Notes: generated from the sequence alone by a model not told the origin. A stretch of DNA of 64,000 nucleotides from an uncultured Endozoicomonas sp. (GCF_947495845.1 NZ_CANMAO010000002.1:1-64000), one strand, 5' to 3'; positions 26,054 through 38,042 are shown, counted from the first letter of the stretch. Made by a program: numbers and translations.

Positions 26054-26350
26054 ATGGATGAGAATATAGTCGATAACTTGAAATCAGAGTCACGGTGGTT
26101 TCGCCTGGTATTTATGGTGCTGTTTGGCATAGCAGCCTACCTTGCCGGTTTCCTTGTGATGTTGATTGCGTTGATTCAGGCGGTGCATGGTTTTGTTGTT
26201 GGTGAGCCCAACCAGCGATTGCTGAACTTCAGTGATAGCGTGAATCAATACATCTTTCAGATTGCCAGTTTTCTCACCTTTAACAGTGATGTAAAGCCCT
26301 ACCCATTTTCAGATTGGCCGCAGGGCTCTCCAACTGATATAGATGAATAA
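26054..26350 (+). CDS. DUF4389 membrane protein
   Basis: 98 residues with two hydrophobic helices (LVFMVLFGIAAYLAGFLVML as one, merging into a second around the VHGFVVGEPNQ hinge). The sequence pattern NQRLLNFSDSVNQYIFQI is typical of DUF4389, small inner-membrane proteins of unknown function that lie between gpsA and sixA in related bacteria. Its stop codon coincides with the first base of a MITE-like repeat, so the insertion landed exactly at the gene end. Confidence 0.85.
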   Translation: MDENIVDNLKSESRWFRLVFMVLFGIAAYLAGFLVMLIALIQAVHGFVVGEPNQRLLNFSDSVNQYIFQIASFLTFNSDVKPYPFSDWPQGSPTDIDE

Positions 26351-26527
26351 TACCAATTCTGTTTTTAAATTATGGGCTGCGCAGCCATTTTGGGCGAATG
26401 GATCTGCGTTGAAGCTCCTCGCCATAGCTACGGCTATGACTCGTCGCTTCGCCTTTATGCCCTGTGGGTATTGCCCAGTCGCTCAAAATAACTTGCTCAC
26501 TCCACAATTTAAAAACGACATTGGTAT
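26350..26527. repeat. MITE-like palindromic repeat, copy A
   Basis: 178 bp with terminal inverted repeats ATACCAAT ... ATTGGTAT that extend as AATTATGGG-type arms. No coding capacity. Inside is a small palindrome around catagctacggctatg. Copies B (45714) and C (57170) are related; this copy carries an additional segment (cctttatgccctgtgggta) that B lacks. Confidence 0.85.
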
Positions 26528-26544
26528 AAGAGGATGTGCACGCC

Positions 26545-26988
26545 ATGCAGTTAATTATCATGCGTCATGGTGAGGCTTCCTGGTCAGCGACGAGTGATCG
26601 GGCACGGGTACTGACCGACGTTGGCAGAAATGAAGTGCTGAGTACGGTGACTGCCATGGCGGATATTCCGGTTACCCGGATTATTTCCAGTCCTTATGAT
26701 CGTGCCAGAGAAACTGCAGGTATTGCTGCCAACCAGTTTGGCTGTGATGTTGAAACGTTGGATGCCCTTGTGCCAGAGGGTAACCCCCGTGATATTGTGG
26801 AGCGGTTACCGGACTCTGGCGTTGTCCTGTTGGCAAGTCATATGCCAGTGGTGAGTTATTTGACTGGGTTGCTCTGCGATGGTGTGCCATCTTCAGGCCC
26901 TTCTTTTCAGACGGCCATGGCAGTGTTGCTTGAAGCTGAACTCATGGTGGCAGGGCTGGCCACCATTAAACACTGCTACACACCTTGA
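26545..26988 (+). CDS. sixA: Phosphohistidine phosphatase SixA
   Basis: Histidine-phosphatase superfamily protein of 147 residues that removes phosphate from phosphohistidine proteins. The catalytic RHG motif is in MQLIIMRHGEASW, with a second active-site Arg in SSPYDRARETAG and His in LLASHMPVVS. I chose the ATG at 26545 because it gives the family N-terminus; a GTG three codons upstream is too close to the AGAGGA ribosome site. Confidence 0.9.
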   Translation: MQLIIMRHGEASWSATSDRARVLTDVGRNEVLSTVTAMADIPVTRIISSPYDRARETAGIAANQFGCDVETLDALVPEGNPRDIVERLPDSGVVLLASHMPVVSYLTGLLCDGVPSSGPSFQTAMAVLLEAELMVAGLATIKHCYTP

Positions 26989-27274
26989 TACCTTCGACTT
27001 AGCATCCTGAAGCTTTTAATTCTCCAGAATATATTTTTGGCTTGCTGTCTTTCATTGATGATCTGTCTTCACGTCTTGCCTGATAGATGTTTCATTTTCT
27101 ATTTAAGTAATTGCTACTATGACTTCTAATTTTTCCTGTAGTGACTGTGACGCTCAAACTGTTTTTTAAGGTGAAGTTAACTGATTTTTGACTACGCTAA
27201 GCAGGCTCATATCCCATTTGTACGATTGTTAAATGCAGGGAGGTGCGCAAGATTGTTTAGGGGGAAAGAGTCCA
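26989..27274. other. Intergenic region between sixA and the MFS gene
   Basis: 286 bp without a gene. A GGGGAAAGAG ribosome site ends it; no terminator or operator is obvious. Confidence 0.5.
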
Positions 27275-28540
27275 ATGGTCAAAAATGTGTGTGTGCGTGG
27301 TATATTGGTTTGTGCGGTAGCATCTCTGTTTTGTTCCTACCAGCTTATGATTCAAGGCGCGCCGTCGGTGATGGTGCCTCAGTTGATGAGTGCTTTTCAT
27401 CTCGACGTTGCCGGTATCGGCTGGCTCACCAGCAGTTATCTGTATTGCTATCTTATCTTCCAGATTCCCGCAGGTTACCTCACAGACCGTATTAACTTAA
27501 CCGTCTTATTGAGTATTTCTTCAATGCTGATGGCAGCTGCTTGCTATTGGTTTAGTGTGTCAGAATCACTCTGGTCAGTATTCATATCCCGCTCGCTTAT
27601 GGGAGTGATTGCCACACCGTGTATTGTTGCCTCCCTGACGTTGGCTTGCCGTTGGATGCGAGAGGATCAGTTCCCGGCAATGGCGGGTATGGTAGAAGCT
27701 TTTGCCATGCTCGGTGGTGGCCTCGGGCCGATCGTTCTGCCGAACTTGCTTGATATGTGCGGCTGGCAATGCACCATGAAAATCGTCGCTTTAGTCGGTG
27801 TTGTTATTTCATTTTTAATTTTGTTCATGGTTAAAAATGCACCGTCATACCCAGTATCGGATTCTGAGACGGATATATCTGGCCGTATTTGTTCCACATT
27901 TAAGAAAGGCGAAGACTCTGAGGCAGAACCCTTTAATCGAATGGCATACGCTCAATGCTGTATTTTCGGGTTTGGTTTGTTTTCAATTATTTCAACCTTC
28001 GGAGGGCTGTGGGGGATTCCTTTTTTTTATGAGCGCTTTCCAGGGCAGGAAGAAGCGGTAGGGGATGTGGTGGGTGTTATGTTTCTGGGGGCGGGTATAG
28101 GAGCACCGCTGCTGGGTTGGCTTGCTACCCGGTTGGGCTCTTCCAGCAAGGTGATGATGGGTTCATCGGTCATGTCGGTTCTGCTGTTCTCTGCTTTGAT
28201 CTTCTGCCCCTTTTCACTTGGTGCACTGGGAGTGCTGAGTTTTTCCACCGGCTTCTTCAGTGGTGGTTATATATTGTCATTTTCATTGGCTAAGCAGTTT
28301 AGCCCAACAAACAGTAAAGGGTTTTATCTGGCAATTATCAATGCATCGATGCTGATAGCTGCCCCTGTGATGCAACCATTAATCGGCCTTGCTTTGGAAG
28401 CAAAAGCACCGGATCTGGATGCATTGACCATACAGGACTTCCAGATAGCATTTTTAGTGCTGATTTTATGCCAGCTGGCTGCCATCATCGTTGCAATCTG
28501 CCTCAAAAAACATGAGCTTGCTATGCATTCAGTGAGCTAA
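27275..28540 (+). CDS. MFS transporter
   Basis: 421 residues with 12 predicted hydrophobic helices and the MFS loop motif after helix 2 (PAGYLTDRINLTVLLSI). The opening (LMIQGAPSVMVPQLMSAF, then IGWLTSSYLYCYLIFQIPAG) resembles the anion/organic-acid and multidrug branches; the substrate cannot be told. The ATG at 27275 has a GGGGAAAGAG ribosome site. It stands alone between sixA and uup. Confidence 0.88.
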   Translation: MVKNVCVRGILVCAVASLFCSYQLMIQGAPSVMVPQLMSAFHLDVAGIGWLTSSYLYCYLIFQIPAGYLTDRINLTVLLSISSMLMAAACYWFSVSESLWSVFISRSLMGVIATPCIVASLTLACRWMREDQFPAMAGMVEAFAMLGGGLGPIVLPNLLDMCGWQCTMKIVALVGVVISFLILFMVKNAPSYPVSDSETDISGRICSTFKKGEDSEAEPFNRMAYAQCCIFGFGLFSIISTFGGLWGIPFFYERFPGQEEAVGDVVGVMFLGAGIGAPLLGWLATRLGSSSKVMMGSSVMSVLLFSALIFCPFSLGALGVLSFSTGFFSGGYILSFSLAKQFSPTNSKGFYLAIINASMLIAAPVMQPLIGLALEAKAPDLDALTIQDFQIAFLVLILCQLAAIIVAICLKKHELAMHSVS

Positions 28541-28615
28541 AAGTTATCCTACCGCTTTTGAAAATTCACTCTGTGCGCTTTCCGCGGACAGAGTTCATGT
28601 CTTTCTGGATTGAGA

Positions 28616-30517
28616 ATGCCGTTACTTAGATTTGAAAAAATCAGCCTGGCCTATGGTGACCAGCCTTTACTGGATCAAGCCGAATTCCAGATTCGCAAAG
28701 GAGAAAGGGTCTGTTTGCTTGGTCGTAATGGTGCGGGCAAATCCACCATGATGAAGCTGGTGTCGGGCGCTGCCATTGCTGATGACGGTTCCATGTGGCG
28801 CAAGCCGGGCTTGAAAGTGGGCGTGTTAAGCCAGGATCTGCCGGATCAGGATGAGAAAAAAGTCTACGATGTAGTGGCTTCCGGATTGGAAGCGGTGGGT
28901 GAGCTGATTAGCCGTTATCACAGTTTGTCCATGAACATCAGCACTGATGAGGACATGAAAAAGCTGGAGAAAGTTCAGCAACAGTTGGAGGCCGCGGATG
29001 GCTGGCGTTTAAGCCAAAAGGTCGATACTGTCATGCAAAAGCTGGGCTTGCCTGCAGAAAAGCAGATGAAGGAGCTTTCTGGTGGCTGGCGTCGTCGTGT
29101 TGAACTGGCTCGTGCGCTGGTGGGTGAGCCCGATCTGTTGTTATTGGACGAGCCGACTAACCATTTAGATATTATTGCCATTGATTGGCTGGAAAAACAG
29201 CTGAAGGACTTTGGTGGCGCGCTGTTGTTCATCACCCACGATCGTTCTTTCCTGCAATCGTTGGCCACGCGCATCATCGAGTTGGATCGCGGTCAGCTGA
29301 CCAGTTGGGACTGTGATTACAACACCTATCTGGAACGCAAAGCGCACGCTTTGGAAGTGGAAGCAGAACAAAACGCCCTGTTTGATAAAAAGCTTGCCCA
29401 GGAAGAAGTGTGGATTCGTCAGGGCATCAAAGCTCGCCGCACCCGTAACGAAGGTCGGGTTCGTGATCTGAAAAAGTTGCGGGAAGAACGTAGCCAGCGT
29501 CGTGAAGTGCAGGGCAATGCCAACTTTGGGCTGGAACAGGGTGACAGCTCCGGTAAGTTAGTGCTTGAAGTGAAGAATGCGTCACAAGCCTTTGATCAAA
29601 ATACGGTTATCAAAGATTTCAATCTGCGTGTCATGCGTGGTGACAAGATTGGTTTGATCGGTGCTAACGGTGCCGGTAAATCCACATTGCTCAGTATTTT
29701 GTTGGGCAATCTTGAGCCGCAGGTTGGCACGGTAAAAATGGGCACCAAGCTGGAAATCGCCTATTTTGATCAGCTGCGCAATCAATTGGATCTTGAGAAA
29801 ACCGTTATTGATAACGTGGCCGAGGGGCGTGAAAGCATCATGATTAATGGTGCCAGCCGTCATGTGATCAGTTATCTCGGTGATTTCCTGTTTCCAGCCA
29901 ACCGTTGTCGTGTGCCTGTAAAGGCATTGTCCGGTGGGGAGCGAAATCGATTATTGCTGGCCCGCTTGTTCAGTAAACCTGCCAACCTGTTAGTACTCGA
30001 CGAACCGACCAACGATCTGGATGTAGAAACTCTTGAATTGTTGGAATCGCTGCTGATGGATTTCCAGGGCACGATTCTACTGGTGAGTCACGACCGAACC
30101 TTTTTGGATAATGTGGTTTCGAGCACGCTGGTGTTTGAACCAGGTGGTCATATCAGCGAATACGTTGGTGGTTTTGATGATTGGCTGCGGCAGGGTGGTG
30201 CTATCAACAAGCTGGTTGCAGAAAGTGGCTCTGCAAAGAAGCAAGGAAAGCCCAGCGAATCGGAAGCAGCGCCAGTGAAAGACAGCGCACCCGCCAAAAA
30301 GAAACTGAGCTACAAGCTTCAAAGAGAGTTGGATGGGTTGCCCGCTGAGATTGAAGCGTTGGAAGCAGAACTGAATGATCTGGAAACGAAAACAGGTCAG
30401 GCTGATTTTTATCAGGGTGATCAGGAGGCCGTGCAACGGGTGCTTGGTCGTTTAACGGAGTTGAATGAATTGATTGAAGAAAAGATGGAGCGTTGGGAAG
30501 AGCTCGATAATATGTAA
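28616..30517 (+). CDS. uup: ABC-F family ATPase Uup
   Basis: Soluble tandem-ABC protein without membrane domains, 633 residues. Two ATPase domains: Walker A GRNGAGKST (N-terminal) and GANGAGKST (C-terminal), signatures LSGGWRRR and LSGGERNR, Walker B LLLLDEPTNHLD and LLVLDEPTNDLD. A linker of charged helices lies between, and the C-terminal coiled coil (KLSYKLQRELDGLPAEIEAL onward) is the Uup-type DNA/ribosome-interaction domain. Uup counters transposon precise excision and helps ribosomes and replication forks. The ATG at 28616 fits; a TTG two codons upstream is in frame. Confidence 0.93.
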   Translation: MPLLRFEKISLAYGDQPLLDQAEFQIRKGERVCLLGRNGAGKSTMMKLVSGAAIADDGSMWRKPGLKVGVLSQDLPDQDEKKVYDVVASGLEAVGELISRYHSLSMNISTDEDMKKLEKVQQQLEAADGWRLSQKVDTVMQKLGLPAEKQMKELSGGWRRRVELARALVGEPDLLLLDEPTNHLDIIAIDWLEKQLKDFGGALLFITHDRSFLQSLATRIIELDRGQLTSWDCDYNTYLERKAHALEVEAEQNALFDKKLAQEEVWIRQGIKARRTRNEGRVRDLKKLREERSQRREVQGNANFGLEQGDSSGKLVLEVKNASQAFDQNTVIKDFNLRVMRGDKIGLIGANGAGKSTLLSILLGNLEPQVGTVKMGTKLEIAYFDQLRNQLDLEKTVIDNVAEGRESIMINGASRHVISYLGDFLFPANRCRVPVKALSGGERNRLLLARLFSKPANLLVLDEPTNDLDVETLELLESLLMDFQGTILLVSHDRTFLDNVVSSTLVFEPGGHISEYVGGFDDWLRQGGAINKLVAESGSAKKQGKPSESEAAPVKDSAPAKKKLSYKLQRELDGLPAEIEALEAELNDLETKTGQADFYQGDQEAVQRVLGRLTELNELIEEKMERWEELDNM

Positions 30518-30527
30518 ATCAGATCTG

Positions 30528-30557
30528 AAAAAAGGGTGTCGTTTGACGCCCTTTTTT
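30528..30557. terminator. Bidirectional terminator between uup and usp
   Basis: AAAAAAGGGTGTC, loop gttt, GACGCCCTTTTTT. It serves both converging transcripts. Confidence 0.93.
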
Positions 30558-30576
30558 GTGTGATTTCAAGACTGCA

Positions 30577-31020
30577 TTAACTGTCGTTTTTACCAACCCG
30601 AACCGCAAGAACATCACAGTTTGCGCCGTGCAGAACACTGGTAGACGTCGATCCTAAAATCAGCGCCAGTCCGTGACGGCCATGACTGCCCACTACGATC
30701 AAATCCACATCGCTCTCTTCAGCTATACGGTGCACTTCCCGCTCGGGGCGTCCGTAAACAACATGCTGTTCACCTTTTTCCAGGTTGATCGAGTTTGCCA
30801 GATGAGCAATGCGTTCCTTGGCTTGTTCGGTAATCTCGTCCTGAAGGGTAGTTAGATCCAGAGGAATGTCGCTGCCATAGGCAACGCTCAGTGGCTCAAC
30901 CACGTGTACCAGAGTGAGTCTGGCTTGATGTCTTTCGGCAATGGTCTTGGCCTTATTGAGCACCTCATCGGACTCATCGGACAGGTCAACCGCAACAAGG
31001 ATGTGCTTGTAGAGGCTCAT
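30577..31020 (-). CDS. Universal stress protein, UspA family
   Basis: 147 residues or so with the Usp fold. The N-terminus SLYKHILVAVDLSDES and the ATP-binding pattern G..G(9)GS in VVGSHGRHGLALILGSTS are present, so it is an ATP-binding type. The ATG at 31018-31020 has an AAGGAAA ribosome site; ten more codons upstream are open but unsupported. It diverges from fadBA. Confidence 0.9.
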   Translation of the reverse strand: MSLYKHILVAVDLSDESDEVLNKAKTIAERHQARLTLVHVVEPLSVAYGSDIPLDLTTLQDEITEQAKERIAHLANSINLEKGEQHVVYGRPEREVHRIAEESDVDLIVVGSHGRHGLALILGSTSTSVLHGANCDVLAVRVGKNDS

Positions 31021-31415
31021 AAGCTGGTTTCCTTTATGAAATCTTCTCAAGTCTTGGCCTCTCTATTGTAAGGCTTCGTCGTGTTTTATCCATGATTTTC
31101 TTTGCATTGGTCAGTAAAAACCATTAAAAGACAGTGGTTATCTTTGTGCTGTCTTATTTTTTGTAAAAGAGTGGGTTTCTCTGTCATTTTCTGTTTTTAC
31201 GCCAAGGCGGTAGGGTTGACTTTGAATCTCTTTTCAAAGAAGGTAGGCATAAATTCAAACACCTGTATGAATTTGCAAGGAAGTAACTGGTTTTGCCAGT
31301 GTTAATTCAGGAAGTCATATAGGATCGGAAACACTGCTCTATAAATAGAAAGGCGAGCAGGCAGTATCCGATTGCTATAGAGCAATAATAATCAAACATC
31401 CGAAAGGAGACGTTC
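31021..31415. promoter_or_regulatory. Divergent usp/fadBA promoter region
   Basis: 395 bp without a gene. Apart from the FadR-like palindrome at 31285 I see no PsrA-type palindrome (AAAC-N4-GTTT). A CGAAAGGAGA ribosome site lies about 6 bases before the fadB start. Confidence 0.55.
31285..31303. promoter_or_regulatory. FadR-like operator upstream of fadBA
   Basis: AACTGGT-tttg-CCAGTG-TT matches the E. coli FadR consensus AACTGGTCNGACCAGTT in both half-sites (AACTGGT and CCAGT with the right four-base spacing); only the centre differs. It lies about 113 bp before the fadB start, between the two divergent genes. No fadR gene is in this window. Confidence 0.5.
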
Positions 31416-33566
31416 ATGATCTACCAGGGCAAGGCGTTCAGGGTTCTGCCTGTGGAAGACGGTATCGCCGAATTGCAGTTCAATCTGGAAGGTGAGTCCG
31501 TCAATAAATTCAGTCGCCCGGCGATTGAAGATCTTGCAGCGGCCATCGCAGCGATCAGTGCTGATGGCTCTATCAAAGGGCTGGTTTTGACCAGTGGAAA
31601 AGACGGCTTCATCGTCGGTGCCGATATCAACGAATTCGTACAAACCTTCAAAGAAAGCGATGACGTTCTCTATGCCGGCGTGATGGAAGTGAACAAAATC
31701 TTCTCCAGCTTTGAAGATCTGGACATGCCAACCGTTGCTGCCATTAACGGTATTGCACTGGGTGGCGGTTTTGAAATTTCTCTCTGTGCTGACTACCGGG
31801 TGTTGTCTACCAACGCCAAGGTTGGCCTGCCAGAAGTCAAACTGGGCATCTATCCAGGTTGGGGCGGCACCGTTCGTCTGCCACGGGTTATCGGTGCAGA
31901 CAATGCCGTTGAGTGGATTGCCAGCGGTAAAGAATTTCGCCCGAACGCTGCACTGAAAGTGGGTGCGGTTGATGCAGTGGTTGCTCCTGAGAAACTGAAA
32001 GACTCGGCGGTTGCCCTGATCAAAGATGCCTTAGCTGGTGAGCTGGATTATAAAGCTCGTAAGGCTGAGAAGAAGGGTAAGCTGACACTGTCTCCTATCG
32101 AAAGCATGATGGTGTTCGAAACCACCACTGCTTTTGTTAAGCAGCAGGCTGGTCCACACATGCCTGCACCAGTTGCAGCGGTTAAATCCATCCAGAAGCA
32201 TGCTTTTCTTGAGCGTGATAAAGCACTGGAAGTGGAAGCCAAAGGTTTCATCAAACTGGCAAAAACCGACGTCAGCGATGCGCTGGTTAACCTGTTCCTG
32301 AATGACCAGAAGCTGAAGAAAAAAGCCAAAGACTCTGCCCATCTGGCTGCAGAAACCAACAAAGCTGCCGTTCTCGGTGCTGGCATTATGGGTGGCGGTA
32401 TTGCCTACCAGTCCGCTCTGAAGGGCACGCCGATCCTGATGAAAGATATTAATCAGGCGGGTATCGATCTGGGTCTGTCGGAAGCCAGCAAATTGCTGTC
32501 CAAGCGTGTATCCCGTGGTCGTATGGACGCTGCCAAGATGGGTGGTGTGCTGAACAACATCGTGCCAACACTGTCTTATGGTGATTTTGAATCGGTAGAC
32601 GTTGTTATTGAAGCCGTTGTTGAAAATCCTAAGGTGAAGAAAGCGGTTCTGGCGGACGTTGAAAACTACGTTGCTGACAACGCTGTGCTGACATCAAACA
32701 CCTCAACCATTTCGATTACTGATCTGGCCAGCGACCTGAAACGTCCTGAGCAGTTCTGTGGTATGCACTTCTTTAACCCTGTGCACGCCATGCCACTGGT
32801 GGAAGTTATTCGCGGAGAGAAGACCAGCGAAGAAACCGTAGCCACTGTCGTGGAATACGCTCGCAAGATGGGTAAGACACCGGTTGTCGTTAATGACTGC
32901 CCGGGCTTCATGGTAAACCGTGTTCTGTTCCCTTATTTCGCTGGCTTTGCTTCACTGCTTCGCGACGGTGCTGACTTTAAGCAGGTTGATAAAGTCATGG
33001 AACGTTTCGGTTGGCCAATGGGTCCGGCTTACCTGCTCGACGTAGTGGGCATGGATACCGGTAACCACGCTGAAGGTGTGATGGCTGAAGGTTATCCAGA
33101 CCGTATGCAGAAGAGCTTCAAGACGGCCATGGACGTTATGTTTGAGAACAAGCGCTTTGGTCAGAAGACAGAAGCCGGCTTCTACAAATATGAGCAGGAC
33201 AAAAAAGGCAAGCCAAAGAAAGTCGTTGATGAGTCTGTTTACGAGTTGATGGCTGACGTTTGTGCTGAGCGTAAAACCTTTGAAGATGACGAAATCATCG
33301 CCCGCATGATGGTGCCGCTGTGCATGGAAACCATTCGTGCCCTGGAAGATGGCATTGTTGACTCCGTTGCTGATGCAGATATTTCCCTGATCATGGGTAT
33401 CGGTTTCCCACTGTTCCGCGGTGGTGCACTGAAATACATCGATACCATGGGTGTTGCCGAGTTTGTGGCCCTGGCGGATAAGTACGCTGAGATCAGCCCG
33501 CTGTACGCGCCAACGGACAGACTGCGGGAAATGGCTCGTAACGGCGAAACATTCTACGGCGCTTAA
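31416..33566 (+). CDS. fadB: Fatty-acid oxidation complex alpha subunit
   Basis: Multifunctional beta-oxidation enzyme of 716 residues: enoyl-CoA hydratase/isomerase (N-terminal, with [28 protein letters not shown] and [15 protein letters not shown]) and L-3-hydroxyacyl-CoA dehydrogenase (NAD site [20 protein letters not shown] at about residue 325, catalytic [15 protein letters not shown]). The length fits FadB/FaoA rather than FadJ. It forms an operon with fadA 46 bp downstream, and the two subunits make an alpha2-beta2 complex in the cytosol. Regulation by fatty acids is suggested by the FadR-like operator upstream. Confidence 0.95.
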   Translation: MIYQGKAFRVLPVEDGIAELQFNLEGESVNKFSRPAIEDLAAAIAAISADGSIKGLVLTSGKDGFIVGADINEFVQTFKESDDVLYAGVMEVNKIFSSFEDLDMPTVAAINGIALGGGFEISLCADYRVLSTNAKVGLPEVKLGIYPGWGGTVRLPRVIGADNAVEWIASGKEFRPNAALKVGAVDAVVAPEKLKDSAVALIKDALAGELDYKARKAEKKGKLTLSPIESMMVFETTTAFVKQQAGPHMPAPVAAVKSIQKHAFLERDKALEVEAKGFIKLAKTDVSDALVNLFLNDQKLKKKAKDSAHLAAETNKAAVLGAGIMGGGIAYQSALKGTPILMKDINQAGIDLGLSEASKLLSKRVSRGRMDAAKMGGVLNNIVPTLSYGDFESVDVVIEAVVENPKVKKAVLADVENYVADNAVLTSNTSTISITDLASDLKRPEQFCGMHFFNPVHAMPLVEVIRGEKTSEETVATVVEYARKMGKTPVVVNDCPGFMVNRVLFPYFAGFASLLRDGADFKQVDKVMERFGWPMGPAYLLDVVGMDTGNHAEGVMAEGYPDRMQKSFKTAMDVMFENKRFGQKTEAGFYKYEQDKKGKPKKVVDESVYELMADVCAERKTFEDDEIIARMMVPLCMETIRALEDGIVDSVADADISLIMGIGFPLFRGGALKYIDTMGVAEFVALADKYAEISPLYAPTDRLREMARNGETFYGA

Positions 33567-33600
33567 GTCGCGACCGATGAACCATTTTCAGGGATTATAA

Positions 33601-34785
<1,185 letters not shown>

Positions 34786-34800
34786 TCCTTTATCAATGAT

Positions 34801-34833
34801 AAAACAGAAGCTGGTTTCAGCTTCTGTTTTTTT
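34801..34833 (+). terminator. Rho-independent terminator after fadA
   Basis: ACAGAAGCTG, loop gttt, CAGCTTCTGT followed by seven T. Confidence 0.93.
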
Positions 34834-34894
34834 ATGTACTTAGAAAAGGCTGTGTTTTCTATTCCCTGTTTTCTATTGCCTTTTCTAAGTACAT
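34834..34894. repeat. 17-bp inverted repeat with repeated loop
   Basis: Arms ATGTACTTAGAAAAGGC (34834-34850) and their perfect complement (34878-34894). The 27-bp loop contains TGTTTTCTATT twice. It abuts the fadA terminator. I do not recognise the element; it has no coding capacity. Confidence 0.8.
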
Positions 34895-35308
34895 ATCCTT
34901 GGTGTTTGCGGCCGAGCGTAGCTTGTCAGTGAACCCCTAAGTTTTAGATCATCTTGCCGTTATCGTTTACATGAATTCAGGGCTGACTGGATTGATGACG
35001 TGTGTTTTTGCAGCACAGCGATAATTTTTTATACAGCGGGATATAACAGAGAAACTGTGGATCGAAGGCGTTTTCAGCGATGTTTCAGAGTGTTAATTGA
35101 TCAAGGTTTTGGTAAGTGTTTTCATGGTTTTCCTTGACCGATTATTGACTTCGCCTTATATATTGAAGCAATTTCTATCCCGGCTTTCCTGTTTTGGCTG
35201 ATGACTTTTTCTGCAAAAACTGGGCATACAGCATAATATGCTGATAACCTGCTCTCAGAATCTGATCAGTCGGAACAATGGAACAGATGACAGGACGTGT
35301 AAGGCAGC
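34895..35308. promoter_or_regulatory. topA upstream region
   Basis: 414 bp without a gene before topA. I see AT-rich promoter-like segments (for example tttatacagcgggatataac near 35030) but no operator I can name. Confidence 0.4.
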
Positions 35309-37951
35309 ATGGGTAAATCGCTAGTTATTGTGGAGTCGCCAGCCAAGGCGAAAACCATCAACAAATATTTGGGCAAAGACTATGTTGTCAAATCCAGCGT
35401 TGGTCATATAAGAGACCTGCCAACGTCGGGTGGTGCCAAGAAACCTGTTGATGCAAAAGCCCGGGCAAAAGCCGCGGCCGAATCGAAGAAACTCCCACCA
35501 GAAGAACGGGAGATTCGCAAAAAAGCCAAAGCGCGTAAGCAGCTTATCGAGCGCATGGGCATCGACCCGGACAACAACTGGGAGGCGCATTATGAAGTGC
35601 TTCCTGGTAAAGAGAAGGTGGTTGATGAACTGACGCGTCTGGCAGAAAATGCCGACACCATTTATCTCGCAACGGATTTGGACCGCGAAGGGGAGGCTAT
35701 TGCCTGGCACCTTCAGCAGGCCATCGGTGGTAATCCTGATCGCTACCGACGCGTTGTGTTTAACGAGATCACCAAAAAGGCGATTCAGAAAGCCTTTGAG
35801 GCACCCGGTGAATTAAACCAGGATCGTGTGGATGCCCAGCAGGCTCGCCGGTTTCTGGATCGTGTGGTTGGCTACATGGTTTCACCACTGTTGTGGTCAA
35901 AAATTGCCCGGGGCTTGTCTGCCGGTCGGGTTCAATCCGTAGCGGTTAAGCTGGTGGTGGATCGTGAACGTGAAATCCGCAGCTTTATACCGGAAGAATT
36001 CTGGGAAGTGTATGCGGATCTGACTACTGCCAAAAAGGACACTGTTCGCTTCCAGGTGGCTAAAGAGAACGGTGAAGCGTTCAGGCCCACCAATAAAGCA
36101 GCTACCGATAAAGCGCTGGCTGTTCTTGAGAAAGCGGAATACTCCCTGACCAATCGGGAAGATAAGCCCACCAAGAGTAAACCTTCAGCGCCTTTTATTA
36201 CCTCGACGTTACAGCAAGCGGCAAGTACACGACTTGGGTTCAGTGTTAAGAAAACCATGATGATGGCTCAGCGTCTCTATGAGGCAGGCTATATCACCTA
36301 CATGAGAACCGACTCCACCAACTTGAGTCAGGATGCTGTGGACAGTGCCCGCACTTACATTGTTGATCAATACGGTGAGGATTACTGCCCGGAACAGCCA
36401 AATCGCTATTCCAGTAAAGATGGCGCTCAGGAAGCCCACGAAGCGATTCGTCCTTCCAGTGTGACTCAGGAACCGGGCAGCCTGAAATCCATGGAGAGGG
36501 ATGCTGAACGGCTTTATGAGTTGATCTGGCGTCAGTTCGTTGCCTGTCAGATGACACCTGCGCAATACCTCAGTACTTCATTGACTATTGATGTGGATGG
36601 CTATCAGCTGAAGGCCAAAGGTCGCACCTTGAAGTTTGACGGTTACACCCGTGTTCAAAAAGCAGTGGCTAAAAAAGGTGAAGATCTGATTTTGCCTGCA
36701 CTGGATAAGGGAGTCGGCTTCGATTTAGACAAATTGGATCCAAAGCAACTGTTTACACGACCACCGGCTCGTTTCAGTGAAGCAGCATTGGTTAAGGAGT
36801 TGGAGAAACAGGGGATTGGTCGTCCATCCACTTATGCTTCGATTATCTCAACGATTCAGGATCGAGGCTACGTGACGGTCAAGAGCCGTCGATTTTATGC
36901 TGAGAAAATGGGCGACATTGTTACGGATCGCCTGGATGAATCCTTCCGTGATCTGATGGATTATCACTTCACTGCTCGCATGGAAGAGCAATTGGACGAT
37001 ATTGCAGAAGCTGGTAAGGACTGGAAAAAGGTGCTTGATGAGTTTTATGCGGATTTTTCCGAGAAGCTCGCCAAAGCGGAGCAAGAAGAAGGTGGTATGC
37101 GTGCCAATGAACCTTCTCTAACGGATATTGAATGTCCGACCTGCTGTCGCCCAATGATGATTCGTACAGCTTCAACTGGTGTGTTTCTCGGTTGCTCTGG
37201 CTATGCGCTCCCCCCGAAGGAGCGTTGCAAGACCACCATTAACCTGGTGCCAGGTGAAGAAGTTGAAGATGTTGATGATGAGTTTGCCGAAGTCAATGCC
37301 CTGAGAGCCATGCGTCGTTGTCCTAAATGTGCAACGGCAATGGAAAGCTACCTGATTGATGAAAAGCGCAAGCTTCATGTTTGCGGCAATAATCCGGATT
37401 GCTCTGGCTATGAAGTCGAACAGGGTAGCTTTAAGCTGAAAGGCTACGATGGTCCGGTACTTGAGTGTGATAAATGCGGCAGTGAAATGCAGTTGAAGAC
37501 GGGTCGTTTTGGTAAGTACTTTGGTTGTACCAATGCTGAGTGTAAGAATACGCGGAAGCTCCTGAAAAATGGTGAAGCGGCGCCACCAAAGATGGATCCG
37601 GTGCCGATGCCAGAATTGAGCTGCCTCAAGGTTGAAGACCATTACATCCTCAGAGATGGCGCGTCAGGACTGTTTTTGGCGGCCAGTCAGTTTCCGAAGA
37701 ATCGGGAAACCCGTGCACCGTTGGTTGCTGAGCTATTACCTCATCAGGCGGAGATTGATCCTAAATACGGTTACTTGATGGACGCACCAAGACAGGATCC
37801 GGATGGTAATCCTTCCATTATTCGTTACAGTCGCAAAACTAAGTCTCAGTATGTCATGACTGAAATTGAAGGAAAGGCAACCGGTTGGAGCGCTACCTTT
37901 GAAGAAGGCAAGTGGCATGAGAAGCAAACGAAGAAACGCAAATCCAGTTAG
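35309..37951 (+). CDS. topA: DNA topoisomerase I
   Basis: Type IA topoisomerase that relaxes negative supercoils. 880 residues. Toprim domain at the start ([20 protein letters not shown], acidic [13 protein letters not shown]), active-site Tyr at about 331 in [13 protein letters not shown], and three Cys4 zinc ribbons near the C-terminus (CPTCCRPM ... [20 protein letters not shown] ... [15 protein letters not shown] ... CTNAEC) followed by a zinc-less C-terminal module. An AAGG ribosome site is close to the ATG. The gene precedes the DUF6586-sulA-lexA cluster as in pseudomonads. Confidence 0.97.
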   Translation: MGKSLVIVESPAKAKTINKYLGKDYVVKSSVGHIRDLPTSGGAKKPVDAKARAKAAAESKKLPPEEREIRKKAKARKQLIERMGIDPDNNWEAHYEVLPGKEKVVDELTRLAENADTIYLATDLDREGEAIAWHLQQAIGGNPDRYRRVVFNEITKKAIQKAFEAPGELNQDRVDAQQARRFLDRVVGYMVSPLLWSKIARGLSAGRVQSVAVKLVVDREREIRSFIPEEFWEVYADLTTAKKDTVRFQVAKENGEAFRPTNKAATDKALAVLEKAEYSLTNREDKPTKSKPSAPFITSTLQQAASTRLGFSVKKTMMMAQRLYEAGYITYMRTDSTNLSQDAVDSARTYIVDQYGEDYCPEQPNRYSSKDGAQEAHEAIRPSSVTQEPGSLKSMERDAERLYELIWRQFVACQMTPAQYLSTSLTIDVDGYQLKAKGRTLKFDGYTRVQKAVAKKGEDLILPALDKGVGFDLDKLDPKQLFTRPPARFSEAALVKELEKQGIGRPSTYASIISTIQDRGYVTVKSRRFYAEKMGDIVTDRLDESFRDLMDYHFTARMEEQLDDIAEAGKDWKKVLDEFYADFSEKLAKAEQEEGGMRANEPSLTDIECPTCCRPMMIRTASTGVFLGCSGYALPPKERCKTTINLVPGEEVEDVDDEFAEVNALRAMRRCPKCATAMESYLIDEKRKLHVCGNNPDCSGYEVEQGSFKLKGYDGPVLECDKCGSEMQLKTGRFGKYFGCTNAECKNTRKLLKNGEAAPPKMDPVPMPELSCLKVEDHYILRDGASGLFLAASQFPKNRETRAPLVAELLPHQAEIDPKYGYLMDAPRQDPDGNPSIIRYSRKTKSQYVMTEIEGKATGWSATFEEGKWHEKQTKKRKSS

Positions 37952-37965
37952 TGGATGACCAACAC

Positions 37966-38007
37966 ACAGGTTAAATAAAAGTAACAATGCTTTTGTTTAA
38001 CCTGTTT
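37966..38007 (+). terminator. Terminator-like hairpin after topA
   Basis: ACAGGTTAAA-t-AAAAG pairs with CTTTT-g-TTTAACCTGT, 15 pairs with one mismatch, then ttggtt. It is a stable stem but has a poor T-run. Confidence 0.6.
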
Positions 38008-38042
38008 GGTTACTTTGTATTTGGTGATTTCAGGAGTTGGTT

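Noticed and set aside
26343-26573. Open frames across MITE-like copy A on both strands
   Set aside because: They follow the palindromic repeat, have no ribosome sites and no counterpart in copies B and C.
31021-31415. PsrA operator before fadBA
   Set aside because: No AAAC-N4-GTTT palindrome is present; only a single GAAAC half-site at about 31326.
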